From: Cupriavidus neocaledonicus
GTDB lineage: Bacteria; Pseudomonadota; Gammaproteobacteria; Burkholderiales; Burkholderiaceae
DNA length: 64,000 bases
Assembly: GCF_000372525.1 (NCBI RefSeq)
Contig: NZ_AQUR01000091.1
Location: 107-64,106 of the forward strand
Reading direction: 5' to 3'
Both the position numbers and the translations under genes were made by a program. The notes beneath the pieces are model-generated. The model did not search any database, was not told where the DNA came from, and saw only the letters and a program-made list of their open reading frames with translations. This document shows, in pieces, positions 32,464 to 40,437 of this stretch; the stretch's first letter is position 1, and the number at the start of each line of letters is the position of its first letter.

Positions 32464-32985
32464 ATGTCAGACCAGTACCTGGGAGAAATCCGCATCTTCG
32501 GCTGCAACTACCCGCCGGCCGGCTGGGCCGCGTGCGATGGCCAGCTGCTGTCAATCCAGCAGAACTCGGCGCTGTTCTCGCTGCTCGGCACCCAGTACGG
32601 CGGCAACGGCACCACCAACTTCGCCCTGCCCGACCTGCGCGGCCGCGCGGTGACCGGGCCGGTCGACAACCAGCCGGGCAATCCGCAGGGCGCGGCCACG
32701 GTCACGCTCACCGCGGCGGAAATGCCCGCGCACAACCACGCGGTATACGGCGACACCGCACGCGCGGTGTCCACCGAGGCCAGCGCCAGGCTGCCCGCCC
32801 GCTTCATGGTGCCCAACAACCAGAGCTGCATTCCCGTCAACGCCTCGCCGGCACCGGTCATGACCACGTTGTCGCCGCAGGCCGTGGGCGCGTCCGGCGC
32901 CGGCCAGCCGCACGAGAACATGCAGCCCTACACGGCGCTGCTGTACTGCATCGCGCTGACCGGCGCTTATCCGCCGCGTCCGTAG
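32464..32985 (+). CDS. Tail-collar (microcystin-dependent-like) protein 3
   Basis: A 173-residue third paralog, 13 bp after the second. It has YLGEIRIFGCNYPPAGWAAC, LFSLLGTQYGGNG, FALPDLRGRAVTGP and QPHENMQPYTALLYCIALTG. The start at 32464 follows GGAGG; an in-frame codon at 32425 lies inside the preceding gene. The retained trio with three different loop regions suggests a hetero-oligomer rather than simple redundancy. Confidence 0.9.
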   Translation: MSDQYLGEIRIFGCNYPPAGWAACDGQLLSIQQNSALFSLLGTQYGGNGTTNFALPDLRGRAVTGPVDNQPGNPQGAATVTLTAAEMPAHNHAVYGDTARAVSTEASARLPARFMVPNNQSCIPVNASPAPVMTTLSPQAVGASGAGQPHENMQPYTALLYCIALTGAYPPRP

Positions 32986-32992
32986 GCCGCCG

Positions 32993-33505
32993 ATGACCGC
33001 CATCGCCGTGCCCGGCATCGCGCTGCGGCCGGTCGCCGCGACCGACGAAGCCTTCCTGGCACGCCTGTACGCCACCACCCGGGATGCGGAAATGCTCCGC
33101 ACCGGGTGGAGCGAGACGCAGCGCGCTTCCTTTCTCGCCATGCAGTTCAACGCCCAGCAGCGCGCCTACCTGGCCTACCCCGATGCCGAGTTCCTGCTGA
33201 TGCTGCGTCACGGCGATGCCATCGGGCGCCTCTACCTGCAGCACAACGCGCGCGCGCTGCGCGTGATCGACCTGTCCTTGCTGCCCGAACACCAGAACCA
33301 GGGCATCGGCGGGCGCGTGCTGGCGGCGGTGCTGGCGCTGGCCGGCAGCACGGGCCAGACCGTCGACCTGCATGTGGAACGGCACAACCGCGCGCGGATG
33401 CTGTACCGGCGGCTCGGTTTCCGGACGGTGCAGGACAACGGCATCTATCGGCGCATGGTCTGGGACGGCCCATGCTCCCTTGCTGAAGGGCCTGCGCAGG
33501 CCTGA
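32993..33505 (+). CDS. GNAT family N-acetyltransferase
   Basis: A 170-residue acetyltransferase with the acetyl-CoA pyrophosphate-binding motif LPEHQNQGIGGRVLAAVLA (Q/RxxGxG/A) and the C-terminal HNRARMLYRRLGFRTV segment typical of GNAT. It starts 7 bp after the third tail-collar gene and is probably translated from the same mRNA, so it may acetylate one of those proteins or a ligand they display. The substrate is unknown. Confidence 0.9.
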   Translation: MTAIAVPGIALRPVAATDEAFLARLYATTRDAEMLRTGWSETQRASFLAMQFNAQQRAYLAYPDAEFLLMLRHGDAIGRLYLQHNARALRVIDLSLLPEHQNQGIGGRVLAAVLALAGSTGQTVDLHVERHNRARMLYRRLGFRTVQDNGIYRRMVWDGPCSLAEGPAQA

Positions 33506-33792
33506 GTTAAACGCCGCTTACTGCCAGCGGCCGTCACCCCGCCCTGCCCCCCGCCCCTAATCCCGATGAGTAATGGCGACTGGCATGGCGCGATCCTATA
33601 TTGCCCCAGCAGCATGCGTGTCCGGCGCGACGCGCCATACGACATCGCTGCACGGAGCGCGGGCCACAGCAATGACTCAGCCGCCAGCCGCGCTTGCGTC
33701 GCGCATCCCCATCCATAAGGCGGCACATTGTTGCAGGGGTGAACGCCGTTCCCGTTGCTTCATGACCGATTCCAGATCCGAGGGGTAACACC

Positions 33793-35022
33793 ATGAACGC
33801 TCCAACCGTCAGTGCATTCGATTTCTCGTCGCCCGGCGCCGTGCAGTTCAATGCCGGCGCGCCAGCCATCATCCTGAACGCCAGTACCGTGCATGTGCTG
33901 GCCTGGATCTACGTGGACAGCGCCGGGCTGCCCGCCGACCAGAAAGTGTTTTCGCTCTGCGAATCGCTGATCCTGGGCGTCGGCACCGGCGATGGCGACG
34001 TGCCGATGCTCTATCCGGAAGTGTGGGACAACGCCGGCAACCGCTACACCTTCCAGGCCGGGCAGATCCCGACCGACCAGTGGAGCCTGGTGGAAATGAT
34101 CTGGACCCAGGGCCAGAGCCTGGTGGGACTGATCAACGGGGTGCAGGTGCAATCGGTGCCGGTGTCCGGCAATGCGCTGCAGCCGCCGGTTGCCACCGGC
34201 ACCAGCTATGTGGGCGCGTTCTGGGACGGCAGCTCGTATCCGTTCTGCGGCATGGTGCAGTCGGTACTGCTGACCAACGGCGCCGACCAGACCGCCACGC
34301 AGGGCTTTGTGCTGCAGCCGTCGGGCGCGATCAGCAACTGGGGGCCGAGCGCCCCCGTATTCATCGGCGGCGCCACCACCGTGACGCTCGACACGCCGCC
34401 GGCGACGCCCTACGTCGCCCCGGACCAGCCGCCCGCGCCTACCTACGTCGGCGAGCAGATGCCGGCCACGGTCGCTGCCAGCATCCCGTTCACCATGCTG
34501 GTGCCGGGCACGGACAGCAGCACCTACACCATCCTCAGCATCAGCCAGGTGTGGCAGCAGCTGGTGGAACTGACCGGACAGCCCGGCCTGGACACCGGCT
34601 ACGAGGTCGACGTGACCACCGGCGTCAGCATCACCGACAGCGAAACGCAAACCCTGGGGGTCAGCCTGGGGCTGGAGTCGGGTTTCGACATCGGCGTGCT
34701 CAGCGCCAAGGTCAACCTGACGCTGTCGTATTCGGTGTCGTTCACCGAGGAATTGTCGATTACCGAGGCCACCACGATCGCGAAGAAGTTCGAGATCGAC
34801 AAGCCGGACGTGACCACCACCGGGGTCTGGTGGCAAGGCCTGCCCACGATTACGACATTCCAGGTGATCGACAACATGAACACGGTCGGCGCCAGCGTGC
34901 AGGATCCGCTGCCGGAGATCGCCGCCACGGTCTATCCGCCGCAGAGCCAGCGCACGCTGAAGACCGAGACCCGCCCGCTGGCCGGCAAGGCGGGCGCGGC
35001 GCGGCCGTCGCTCAGGCTGTAG
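33793..35022 (+). CDS. LamG-like protein with possible beta-pore-forming C-terminal half
   Basis: A 409-residue protein without signal peptide. Residues about 10-195 look like a concanavalin/LamG jelly roll (LNASTVHVLAWIYVDSAG; LVGLINGVQVQSVPV; SYVGAFWDGSSYPFCGMVQS). A Pro-rich linker (PATPYVAPDQPPAPTYVG) follows. Residues 270-345 are long alternating Ser/Thr strands (VTTGVSITDSETQTLGVSLG, LSYSVSFTEELSITEATT) resembling the insertion region of aerolysin/ETX-MTX2 toxins. The toxin-like reading is inference by pattern. It follows the mdp-GNAT genes after a 287-bp gap in which I see no gene. Confidence 0.65.
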   Translation: MNAPTVSAFDFSSPGAVQFNAGAPAIILNASTVHVLAWIYVDSAGLPADQKVFSLCESLILGVGTGDGDVPMLYPEVWDNAGNRYTFQAGQIPTDQWSLVEMIWTQGQSLVGLINGVQVQSVPVSGNALQPPVATGTSYVGAFWDGSSYPFCGMVQSVLLTNGADQTATQGFVLQPSGAISNWGPSAPVFIGGATTVTLDTPPATPYVAPDQPPAPTYVGEQMPATVAASIPFTMLVPGTDSSTYTILSISQVWQQLVELTGQPGLDTGYEVDVTTGVSITDSETQTLGVSLGLESGFDIGVLSAKVNLTLSYSVSFTEELSITEATTIAKKFEIDKPDVTTTGVWWQGLPTITTFQVIDNMNTVGASVQDPLPEIAATVYPPQSQRTLKTETRPLAGKAGAARPSLRL

Positions 35023-35052
35023 CGGTCCGGCCAGGCACGGCCGGCAGCGCGC

Positions 35053-35904
35053 TCAGGCGGCTGCCTTGGGCGCGGGAGCGGCCGCGGGCAAGGTCCACAG
35101 CGGCGGCCATTGCGAGAACGGCGGCACGGTATGGGCGATCGCCACCACGCCGTGCCGGCCGCCCGCGCCGACCTTGTCGTAGATCACGCGCGCATGCACC
35201 TTCACGGTGTCGACGCTGACGCCGAGGATGGCCGCAATGTCTTCGTTCGACTTGCCTTGCGCCAGCCATCCGCATACCTCGAGCTGGCGCGGCGTCAGCG
35301 TCGGGAATGCCAGCCGCAGGCGTTCGGCCGGCCCCAGCCTGGCCACGGTGCGCTGCTGCGCCTGGCGGTAGCAGCGCAGCAAGTGCGGGCGCAGCGCCTG
35401 CAGGCGATCGCGGTCGCCGTCGCTGAAGGGCGGACTGCCGCAGACGCGGGAGCTCACCACGGTGACCGCATAGCCCTCGTGCTCGAACACGATCGCCAGC
35501 AGCCGCCGCGCATTCGACGGCAGCAAGGCTTCGCGCGCGATCGGCAGCGCCATGAACTCGTCATCGCCAAAGAAATCCGATTCACGCAGGGCCCTTTCGC
35601 CATAGAAGGCGGACTCGTACTGCCAGAACGGATGGCTGTGCCGGTGCCTGGCAAAGGCCTGCATGCCGCGCGCCCGCGCGGCGGGGTCGTCGTCCACCGA
35701 GACCAGCGCGCGCAACTGCTGGCTGCGGTGGTGGAATTCGGCATAGCTGACGACGTCGCCGTCGGTGAGCCTGGCCACGGCGGGGAACAGCACGTCCGGC
35801 AGCGCCAGCAGGTCGGGCTCGTGCTCGTACAGGGAGATCACTTCATCCCGGAATGCCTGCAGCTTCTTGTCCTCGGACGTCAGGGCGGTCGGTGAGGGGC
35901 GCAT
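35053..35904 (-). CDS. LuxR-family transcriptional regulator
   Basis: A 283-residue regulator: a GAF/PAS-like N-terminal sensor (about residues 10-190) and a C-terminal LuxR helix-turn-helix (LTPRQLEVCGWLAQGKSNED, then AAILGVSVDTVKVHARVIYD). No receiver domain, so not a typical response regulator. Start: ATG 35904 with AAAGG 5 nt upstream is preferred over GTG 35928. It is convergent with the LamG-like gene (30-bp gap) and divergent from a membrane protein gene across a 13-bp repeat array, so it may control either side. Confidence 0.88.
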   Translation of the reverse strand: MRPSPTALTSEDKKLQAFRDEVISLYEHEPDLLALPDVLFPAVARLTDGDVVSYAEFHHRSQQLRALVSVDDDPAARARGMQAFARHRHSHPFWQYESAFYGERALRESDFFGDDEFMALPIAREALLPSNARRLLAIVFEHEGYAVTVVSSRVCGSPPFSDGDRDRLQALRPHLLRCYRQAQQRTVARLGPAERLRLAFPTLTPRQLEVCGWLAQGKSNEDIAAILGVSVDTVKVHARVIYDKVGAGGRHGVVAIAHTVPPFSQWPPLWTLPAAAPAPKAAA

Positions 35905-36032
35905 ACTGGCCTTTCGCCTGCGGGGCACAAAGTAACGACAAGAATGATGAAAATGCCAGACCGTCGGATTGTAGCGTGCGCAGGGGAAGACGACATGCGG
36001 TGGGCCACGCGATCGCGCCGCCGGGCCTCACA

Positions 36033-36097
36033 CATGCATCGGCACCATGCATCAGCCCCATGCATCGGCCCCATGCATCGGCCCCATGCATCGGCCA
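36033..36097. repeat. 13-bp tandem repeat CATGCATCGGCCC x5
   Basis: Five contiguous 13-bp copies at 36033, 36046, 36059, 36072 and 36085; copies 3 and 4 are identical, the others have one change each. Every copy carries the palindrome ATGCAT. It lies in the 254-bp divergent gap between the luxR-type gene and the VTT membrane protein gene. Confidence 0.9.
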
Positions 36098-36158
36098 CAC
36101 GCAGCAACGACCGCCAGTGCCGAAACTTTGCCCCCCGCCCCGCGTTCTAAATTTTCAT

Positions 36159-36872
36159 ATGCTGAGCAAATTGTCTGCCACATTGTCTGGCAAGCGGCAC
36201 ACCCTCCGGCATGCGCTCTGGTTCTGGCTGGCGGTCGGCACCGTGGCCGTGCTGGTAGTCGCACTCGCGATGTCGCCTGCCTTCAAGGACCTGGTCGAAC
36301 AGGCGGTCGACTGGGCGCGCGAGATCATGGCGCAGCACCCCGTGGCGGGGGCACTGGTCTTCTTCGGGTTCTCGGCCCTTTCGGCGATGCTGGCCTTTGC
36401 CTCGAGCGTGGTGCTGGTGCCGGTGGCGAGCGAGGTCTGGGGCAAGCCGCTGACGGTGCTGCTGCTGTGGGGCGGCTGGCTGCTGGGCGCATGCGCGGCT
36501 TTCGGCATCGGCCGCCTGGCCGGTCCGCTGCTCGCCCGTACCGGCTACGCGGACAAGCTGGAGGAGTACCGCGGCTATGTGTCGAAGCGGATGAAGTTCT
36601 GGGCGGTGCTGCTGTTCTGCATCGCGGTGCCTTCGGAAATCCCCGGCTACCTGTTCGGCACCATGCATTACCCCTTCCTGAAATTCCTCGCCGCGATGGC
36701 GATCGCCGAGGCTGGCTATGCGCTCGGCATCGTCGTCGCGGGAGCAAGCCTGGCCATCGACCGGCCCCTGCACTTCGTGGTCGCCGCGGGCGTCCTCGCA
36801 GTGGTTGCGGTGGCGGCCGGCCTCGCGCTGCGGGCGCGAAAGCGCCGTTCGCACCGCTTGCCACAGCGCTGA
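36159..36872 (+). CDS. VTT/TVP38 (DedA-like) inner-membrane protein
   Basis: A 237-residue multi-pass protein of the SNARE-associated/VTT superfamily. Hydrophobic segments are at about 22-42, 62-85, 92-115 and near 150-215. The conserved core GGWLLGACAAFGIGRLAGPL and the amphipathic IAVPSEIPGYLFGTMHYPFL correspond to the re-entrant region of DedA/TMEM41B-type lipid scramblase-like proteins. ATG 36159 has no good Shine-Dalgarno; a longer in-frame extension would run through the 13-bp repeats and is unlikely. Substrate unknown. Confidence 0.8.
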   Translation: MLSKLSATLSGKRHTLRHALWFWLAVGTVAVLVVALAMSPAFKDLVEQAVDWAREIMAQHPVAGALVFFGFSALSAMLAFASSVVLVPVASEVWGKPLTVLLLWGGWLLGACAAFGIGRLAGPLLARTGYADKLEEYRGYVSKRMKFWAVLLFCIAVPSEIPGYLFGTMHYPFLKFLAAMAIAEAGYALGIVVAGASLAIDRPLHFVVAAGVLAVVAVAAGLALRARKRRSHRLPQR

Positions 36873-36955
36873 GCGGACGGCCGTGCGGCTCACTGGCGCG
36901 ACCGCTGCCGGGAGCCTGCCGCCAGCCATTTCACAGGTCATGCCCGGTATGCCAT

Positions 36956-37033
36956 GGATACAGGTTATAGCCTGTTTTCATAAAAAACAGGCCTGAGCTT
37001 GTAAATCTGCGTAACAGGCAATATCCTGTATCC
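36956..37033 (+). promoter_or_regulatory. Paired inverted operators and promoter of hipBA
   Basis: Site 1 (plus strand from 36956) begins GGATACAGGTTATAGCCTGT; site 2 (minus strand from 37033) begins GGATACAGGATATTGCCTGT. They agree at 19 of 21 positions in opposite orientation, each containing ACAGG-N6-CCTGT, with centres 54 bp apart (about five helical turns). TTGTAA (36999-37004) and TATCCT (37022-37027), 17 bp apart, are a possible promoter overlapped by site 2. A further inverted repeat, GCCTGTTTT/AAAACAGGC, lies at 36970-36992. Confidence 0.8.
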
Positions 37034-37065
37034 GTCCGGCCGCCGGCCGGGTCCGGGATCGCGCC

Positions 37066-37398
37066 ATGCACTACGCCATCAAGACCGTCCACCAGTTGCG
37101 TCCGATTCTGCAGGGGTTCCGCAAGTCGCGTGGCATGACCCAGGCCGTGATGGCAGAGCACCTCGGGGTCACGCAGCAGACCTACGCCGAACTGGAAGCC
37201 AACCCCGCCGCCGCCAGCGTCGAACGCCTGCTGCGGGTGCTGCGCGTGCTCGGCGTCGAACTCGTGCTGTCGCAGGCGGAGGCTGGCGCCAGCGCGCAGC
37301 CCGCGCCAGCCCGGCCCGCGGCCAAGGCCAAGGCGCCGGCAGGCAAGACCGCGCCGGCCCGCTCCGGGCCTGGCCGGCGCCCGCGCGAGGACTGGTGA
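37066..37398 (+). CDS. hipB: HipB-like antitoxin, HTH regulator
   Basis: A 110-residue protein with an N-terminal XRE-type helix-turn-helix (residues 10-65: LRPILQGFRKSRGMTQAVMA ... HLGVTQQTYAELEANPAAAS) and an Ala/Pro/Lys-rich tail ending in Trp (GRRPREDW), recalling the flexible C-terminal Trp of E. coli HipB needed for degradation. It neutralises HipA and represses the operon. Two matching operators lie directly upstream. Its stop overlaps or abuts the hipA start. Confidence 0.9.
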   Translation: MHYAIKTVHQLRPILQGFRKSRGMTQAVMAEHLGVTQQTYAELEANPAAASVERLLRVLRVLGVELVLSQAEAGASAQPAPARPAAKAKAPAGKTAPARSGPGRRPREDW

Positions 37399-37400
37399 CC

Positions 37401-38747
37401 ATGGCGCGCGCGCGGCACGGCAACCGGCTCGACCTGTGGATGAACGGCATCCCGGTCGGCCATTGGGAAACCGGCGCCGGCGGTGACCGGCTGGTCTATC
37501 GCGACGACTGGATCGCCGACCCGCAGGGTCGCCCGCTGTCGCTGTCGCTGCCGTTCACACCGGGCAACCAGCCGCATCGCGGCCCGGCGGTGGCCAACTA
37601 TTTCGACAACCTGCTGCCCGACAGCGATGTCATCCGCCGCCGCATCGCGGCGCGCTATCGGGCCGACGGCACCGATGCCTTCGCGCTGCTGGCCAGGGTG
37701 GGACGCGACTGCGTCGGCGCCATCCAGATGCTGCCGCCTGGCGAAGCGCCCGAGGCGCTGCAGACGGTCAGCGGCCGCGCGCTCGGCGAAGACGAGATCG
37801 CCACGCTGCTGCACGAAACCACGTCGGCGCCCGTGCTGGGCCATCGCGAGCCCATCGACGACCTGCGGCTGTCGATCGCCGGCGCGCAGGAGAAAACCGC
37901 GCTGCTGCGCTGGCGCGGACAATGGCAGTTGCCCCAGGGCAGCACGCCGACCACGCACATCTTCAAGCTGCCGCTCGGGCTGGTGGGCAATATGCGCGCC
38001 GACATGCGCACCTCGGTGGAGAACGAATGGCTGTGCGCGCAGATCGTCGCGGCCTATGGCCTGCCGGTGGCGCCGTGCGAGATCGCCCGCTTTGCCGACA
38101 CCAAGGCGCTGGTGGTCGAACGCTTCGACCGCAGGCCGTCGAGCCGCGGCACCTGGCTGCTGCGCCTGCCGCAGGAAGATATGTGCCAGGCCACCGGCGT
38201 CTCGGCCCTGCAGAAATACGAGTCCGACGGCGGACCCGGCATCCGGCAGATTGCCGAGATCCTGTCCGGCTCGCGCGCGGCGGCGACCGACCGCCGGCAT
38301 TTCTTCATGGCGCAGGTGGTGTTCTGGCTGCTGGCCGCAACCGATGGCCATGCCAAGAACTTCAGCATCAGCCACCTGCCAGGCAGCCAGTATGAGGCGA
38401 CGCCGCTGTACGACGTGCTGTCGGCGCACCCGGTGATCGGCCGCGGCCGCAACCAGCTGGCGCCGCAGAAGGCGCGGCTGGCGATGGCGCTGCATGGCAG
38501 GAACAGCCATTACGCCATCCATGAGATCCGCCGGCGCCACTGGTTCGCACAGGGCCAGCGCATCGGCTTCTCTCCCGCCGAGGTGGAGGCGATCCTGGAC
38601 CACGTGACCGGGCACACCGCGCAGGTCATCGACACGGTGGCGTCCGGATTGCCGGCGGACTTCCCGCTGGACGTGGCCGACGCGATCTTCGACGGCATGC
38701 GCCGGCACAACCGCAGGCTGGCGGCGCGGGCCGAGGCGGACCTGTGA
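37401..38747 (+). CDS. hipA: HipA-type serine/threonine kinase toxin
   Basis: A 448-residue kinase. E. coli HipA inactivates glutamyl-tRNA synthetase and gives persistence; the target here is unknown. The Gly-rich/P-loop region SIAGAQEKTALL starts at about S158 (the equivalent of the autophosphorylated Ser region), HIFKLPLG follows, catalytic Asp D315 lies in ATDGHAKNF and metal-binding D338 in PLYDVLSAHP, matching D309 and D332 of E. coli. ATG 37401 has AGGA at proper spacing; GTG 37395, which overlaps the hipB stop, is an alternative. All catalytic residues look intact. Confidence 0.92.
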   Translation: MARARHGNRLDLWMNGIPVGHWETGAGGDRLVYRDDWIADPQGRPLSLSLPFTPGNQPHRGPAVANYFDNLLPDSDVIRRRIAARYRADGTDAFALLARVGRDCVGAIQMLPPGEAPEALQTVSGRALGEDEIATLLHETTSAPVLGHREPIDDLRLSIAGAQEKTALLRWRGQWQLPQGSTPTTHIFKLPLGLVGNMRADMRTSVENEWLCAQIVAAYGLPVAPCEIARFADTKALVVERFDRRPSSRGTWLLRLPQEDMCQATGVSALQKYESDGGPGIRQIAEILSGSRAAATDRRHFFMAQVVFWLLAATDGHAKNFSISHLPGSQYEATPLYDVLSAHPVIGRGRNQLAPQKARLAMALHGRNSHYAIHEIRRRHWFAQGQRIGFSPAEVEAILDHVTGHTAQVIDTVASGLPADFPLDVADAIFDGMRRHNRRLAARAEADL

Positions 38748-38809
38748 GCGCGCGCGGACGCCGGCGCAGGCAACCGATCAGCCGAAGGGGAAATAAACCG
38801 GAAGGGAAA

Positions 38810-38884
38810 TGGTGCCCATGGGCAGGATCGAACTGCCGACCTCTCCCTTACCAAGGGAGTGCTCTGCCACTGAGCCACATGGGC
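38810..38884 (-). tRNA. tRNA-Thr (GGT anticodon)
   Basis: Cloverleaf folded by eye: acceptor GCCCATG/CATGGGC, anticodon stem CTCCC/GGGAG with loop TTGGTAA (anticodon GGT), T arm GGCAG-TTCGATC-CTGCC, discriminator A and an encoded CCA at 38810-38812. 75 nt. Last of three adjacent tRNA genes in the direction of transcription. Confidence 0.95.
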
Positions 38885-38917
38885 GGGTGTTCCGGCGTGG
38901 GACCACGCGGAATCATC

Positions 38918-38993
38918 TGGAGCGGGAGACGAGTCTCGAACTCGCGACCTCAACCTTGGCAAGGTTGCGCTCTACCAACTGAGCTACTCCCGC
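38918..38993 (-). tRNA. tRNA-Gly (GCC anticodon)
   Basis: Acceptor GCGGGAG with the encoded 3' CTCCCGCTCCA, anticodon stem CAACC/GGTTG with loop TTGCCAA (anticodon GCC), T loop TTCGAGA. 76 nt including encoded CCA. Lies 33 bp upstream of tRNA-Thr. Confidence 0.96.
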
Positions 38994-38999
38994 ATACTC

Positions 39000-39075
39000 T
39001 GGCTCCCCGACCTGGGCTCGAACCAGGGACCTGCGGATTAACAGTCCGTCGCTCTACCGACTGAGCTATCAGGGA
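39000..39075 (-). tRNA. tRNA-Asn (GTT anticodon)
   Basis: Acceptor TCCCTGA pairing with TCGGGGA, D arm AGCTCAGTCGGTAGAGC, anticodon loop with TGTTAAT (GTT), T loop TTCGAGC, discriminator G and encoded CCA. 76 nt. First of the three genes; six bases separate it from tRNA-Gly. As a GUN tRNA it is a substrate for queuosine, linking it to queD/queE. Confidence 0.96.
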
Positions 39076-39182
39076 ACATATCGCCGTTCAGCGAAGCGCG
39101 AATTCTACATCATCATCGCGCCGAAATGAAAGCCCCGTTTTGAAAGGCCCTTCCGCGTTCCATACGGAAGCCGCGCCGCCAG

Positions 39183-40265
39183 TCACGCCGCGCCGCGCGC
39201 GCCACGCCCCGGCGCATGCCGGTCGACGTCGACCACGGCCTGTGCAAACGCGGTGGGCGCTTCCTGCGGCGGATTGTGGCCCACCCCGCCGCTCAGGGTC
39301 CGGTGCTCGTACCAGCCGGTGAACTTGCTGGCATAGGCGCTCGGCTTCGGGTGCGGTGCGCCGTTGGCATCGCCCTCGATGGTGATGGTGGGCACGCCGA
39401 TGGTGGGCGCCGTGGCCAGCCGCTGCTCGATCGCGTCGAACCTGGCCTCGCCGGCGGCGAGGCCCTGGCGCCAGCGGTAATTGTGGATGGTGATGGCGAC
39501 GTGGTCGGGATTGTCGAGTGCGGCAGCGCTGCGCGCGAAGGTAGCGTCATCGAAGTCCCACTTCGGCGACGCCAGTTTCCAGATCAATCTGGCGAACTGG
39601 TGCGTGTATTGCTTGTAGCCAGCCTGGCCGCGGTCGGTGGCGAAATAGAACTGGTACCACCACTGCAACTCGGCCTCCGGCGCCAGCGGCTGCCGGCCCG
39701 CGGCCTGGCTGCCGATCAGGTAGCCGCTGACCGACACCAGCGCGCGCACGCGCTCGGGCCACAGCGCGGCCATGATGTCGGCGGTACGCGCGCCCCAGTC
39801 GAATCCCGCGACCACGGCATTCCGGATCTTGAGCGCATCCATCAACGCGATCATGTCGGCGGCGATCGCCGAAGGCTGGCCATTGCGCAGCGTGTCGGCC
39901 GACAGGAAGGTGGTCGAGCCATAGCCGCGCAGGTAAGGCACGATCACGCGATAGCCGCGCGCCGCCAGCAGCGGCGCTACGTCCGCAAAGCTGTGGATGT
40001 CATAGGGCCAGCCGTGCAGCAGCAAGGCGACGGGGCCGTCGGCCGGGCCCGCCTCCGCGTAGCCGACGTTGAGCACGCCGGCGTCGATCTGCCGGATCGA
40101 GGCAAAGCGGGTATGCGTGCCCGGCGCGATGGTCGGCAACGCGTCCGCCGGTGGCACACCGGCCTGCGCGCGCGCCGTGCGCGCCAGGCCCAGCGAGCCG
40201 GCCGCCAGCGTCACCGCGGCGGCACCGAGAAAGCCCCGACGGGGCAGGTTGATAGCGCTCGACAT
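39183..40265 (-). CDS. Tat-exported alpha/beta hydrolase, epoxide-hydrolase-like
   Basis: A 360-residue protein. A twin-arginine signal (LPRRGFLGAAAVTLAAGSLG) predicts folded export to the periplasm. The hydrolase domain has the oxyanion motif LLLHGWPYDI, nucleophile D156 in AGFDWGART, and a C-terminal His in GGVGHNPPQEAP. An Asp nucleophile in G-x-D-W-G is characteristic of epoxide hydrolases and haloalkane dehalogenases rather than Ser esterases. ATG 40265 has AGGAGAA 6 nt upstream. The actual substrate is unknown. Repeated GATAC motifs lie upstream. Confidence 0.88.
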   Translation of the reverse strand: MSSAINLPRRGFLGAAAVTLAAGSLGLARTARAQAGVPPADALPTIAPGTHTRFASIRQIDAGVLNVGYAEAGPADGPVALLLHGWPYDIHSFADVAPLLAARGYRVIVPYLRGYGSTTFLSADTLRNGQPSAIAADMIALMDALKIRNAVVAGFDWGARTADIMAALWPERVRALVSVSGYLIGSQAAGRQPLAPEAELQWWYQFYFATDRGQAGYKQYTHQFARLIWKLASPKWDFDDATFARSAAALDNPDHVAITIHNYRWRQGLAAGEARFDAIEQRLATAPTIGVPTITIEGDANGAPHPKPSAYASKFTGWYEHRTLSGGVGHNPPQEAPTAFAQAVVDVDRHAPGRGARGAA

Positions 40266-40351
40266 GTTGTTCTCCTGTATGCGTGGTGTGAATCCGAACG
40301 CAAGTCTAGGAGGCCGGTGCAAGCGGCATGTGTCGGGAACCGGGGCCTTGT

Positions 40352-40413
40352 GTATCGCCGTGTATCTGGACCGGGGTCGTCCGATACGGCGATACAAAAA
40401 AGAGCGATACAAA
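40352..40413. promoter_or_regulatory. Cluster of five GATAC/GTATC motifs
   Basis: GTATC at 40352 and 40362, GATAC at 40383, 40391 and 40406. The two left copies face the three right ones, so the arms GTATCGCCGTGTATC and GATACGGCGATAC form an imperfect inverted repeat; GATACAAAA occurs twice 15 bp apart. It lies upstream of the minus-strand hydrolase gene and looks like a multi-site operator. Confidence 0.55.
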
Positions 40414-40437
40414 ACGGCCCGTCGCTGCGGCGCGGCG

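Noticed and set aside
31356..32985. Prophage remnant suggested by tail-collar domains
   Set aside because: No integrase, capsid, terminase, lysis or tail-tube genes and no attachment-site repeats nearby; Mdp-type proteins are common in chromosomes.
36033..36097. CRISPR array
   Set aside because: Repeats are contiguous 13-mers without spacers and no cas genes are present.
38810..39075. tRNA cluster as an integration site of a genomic island
   Set aside because: No integrase gene and no direct repeat of a tRNA 3' end were found on either side.
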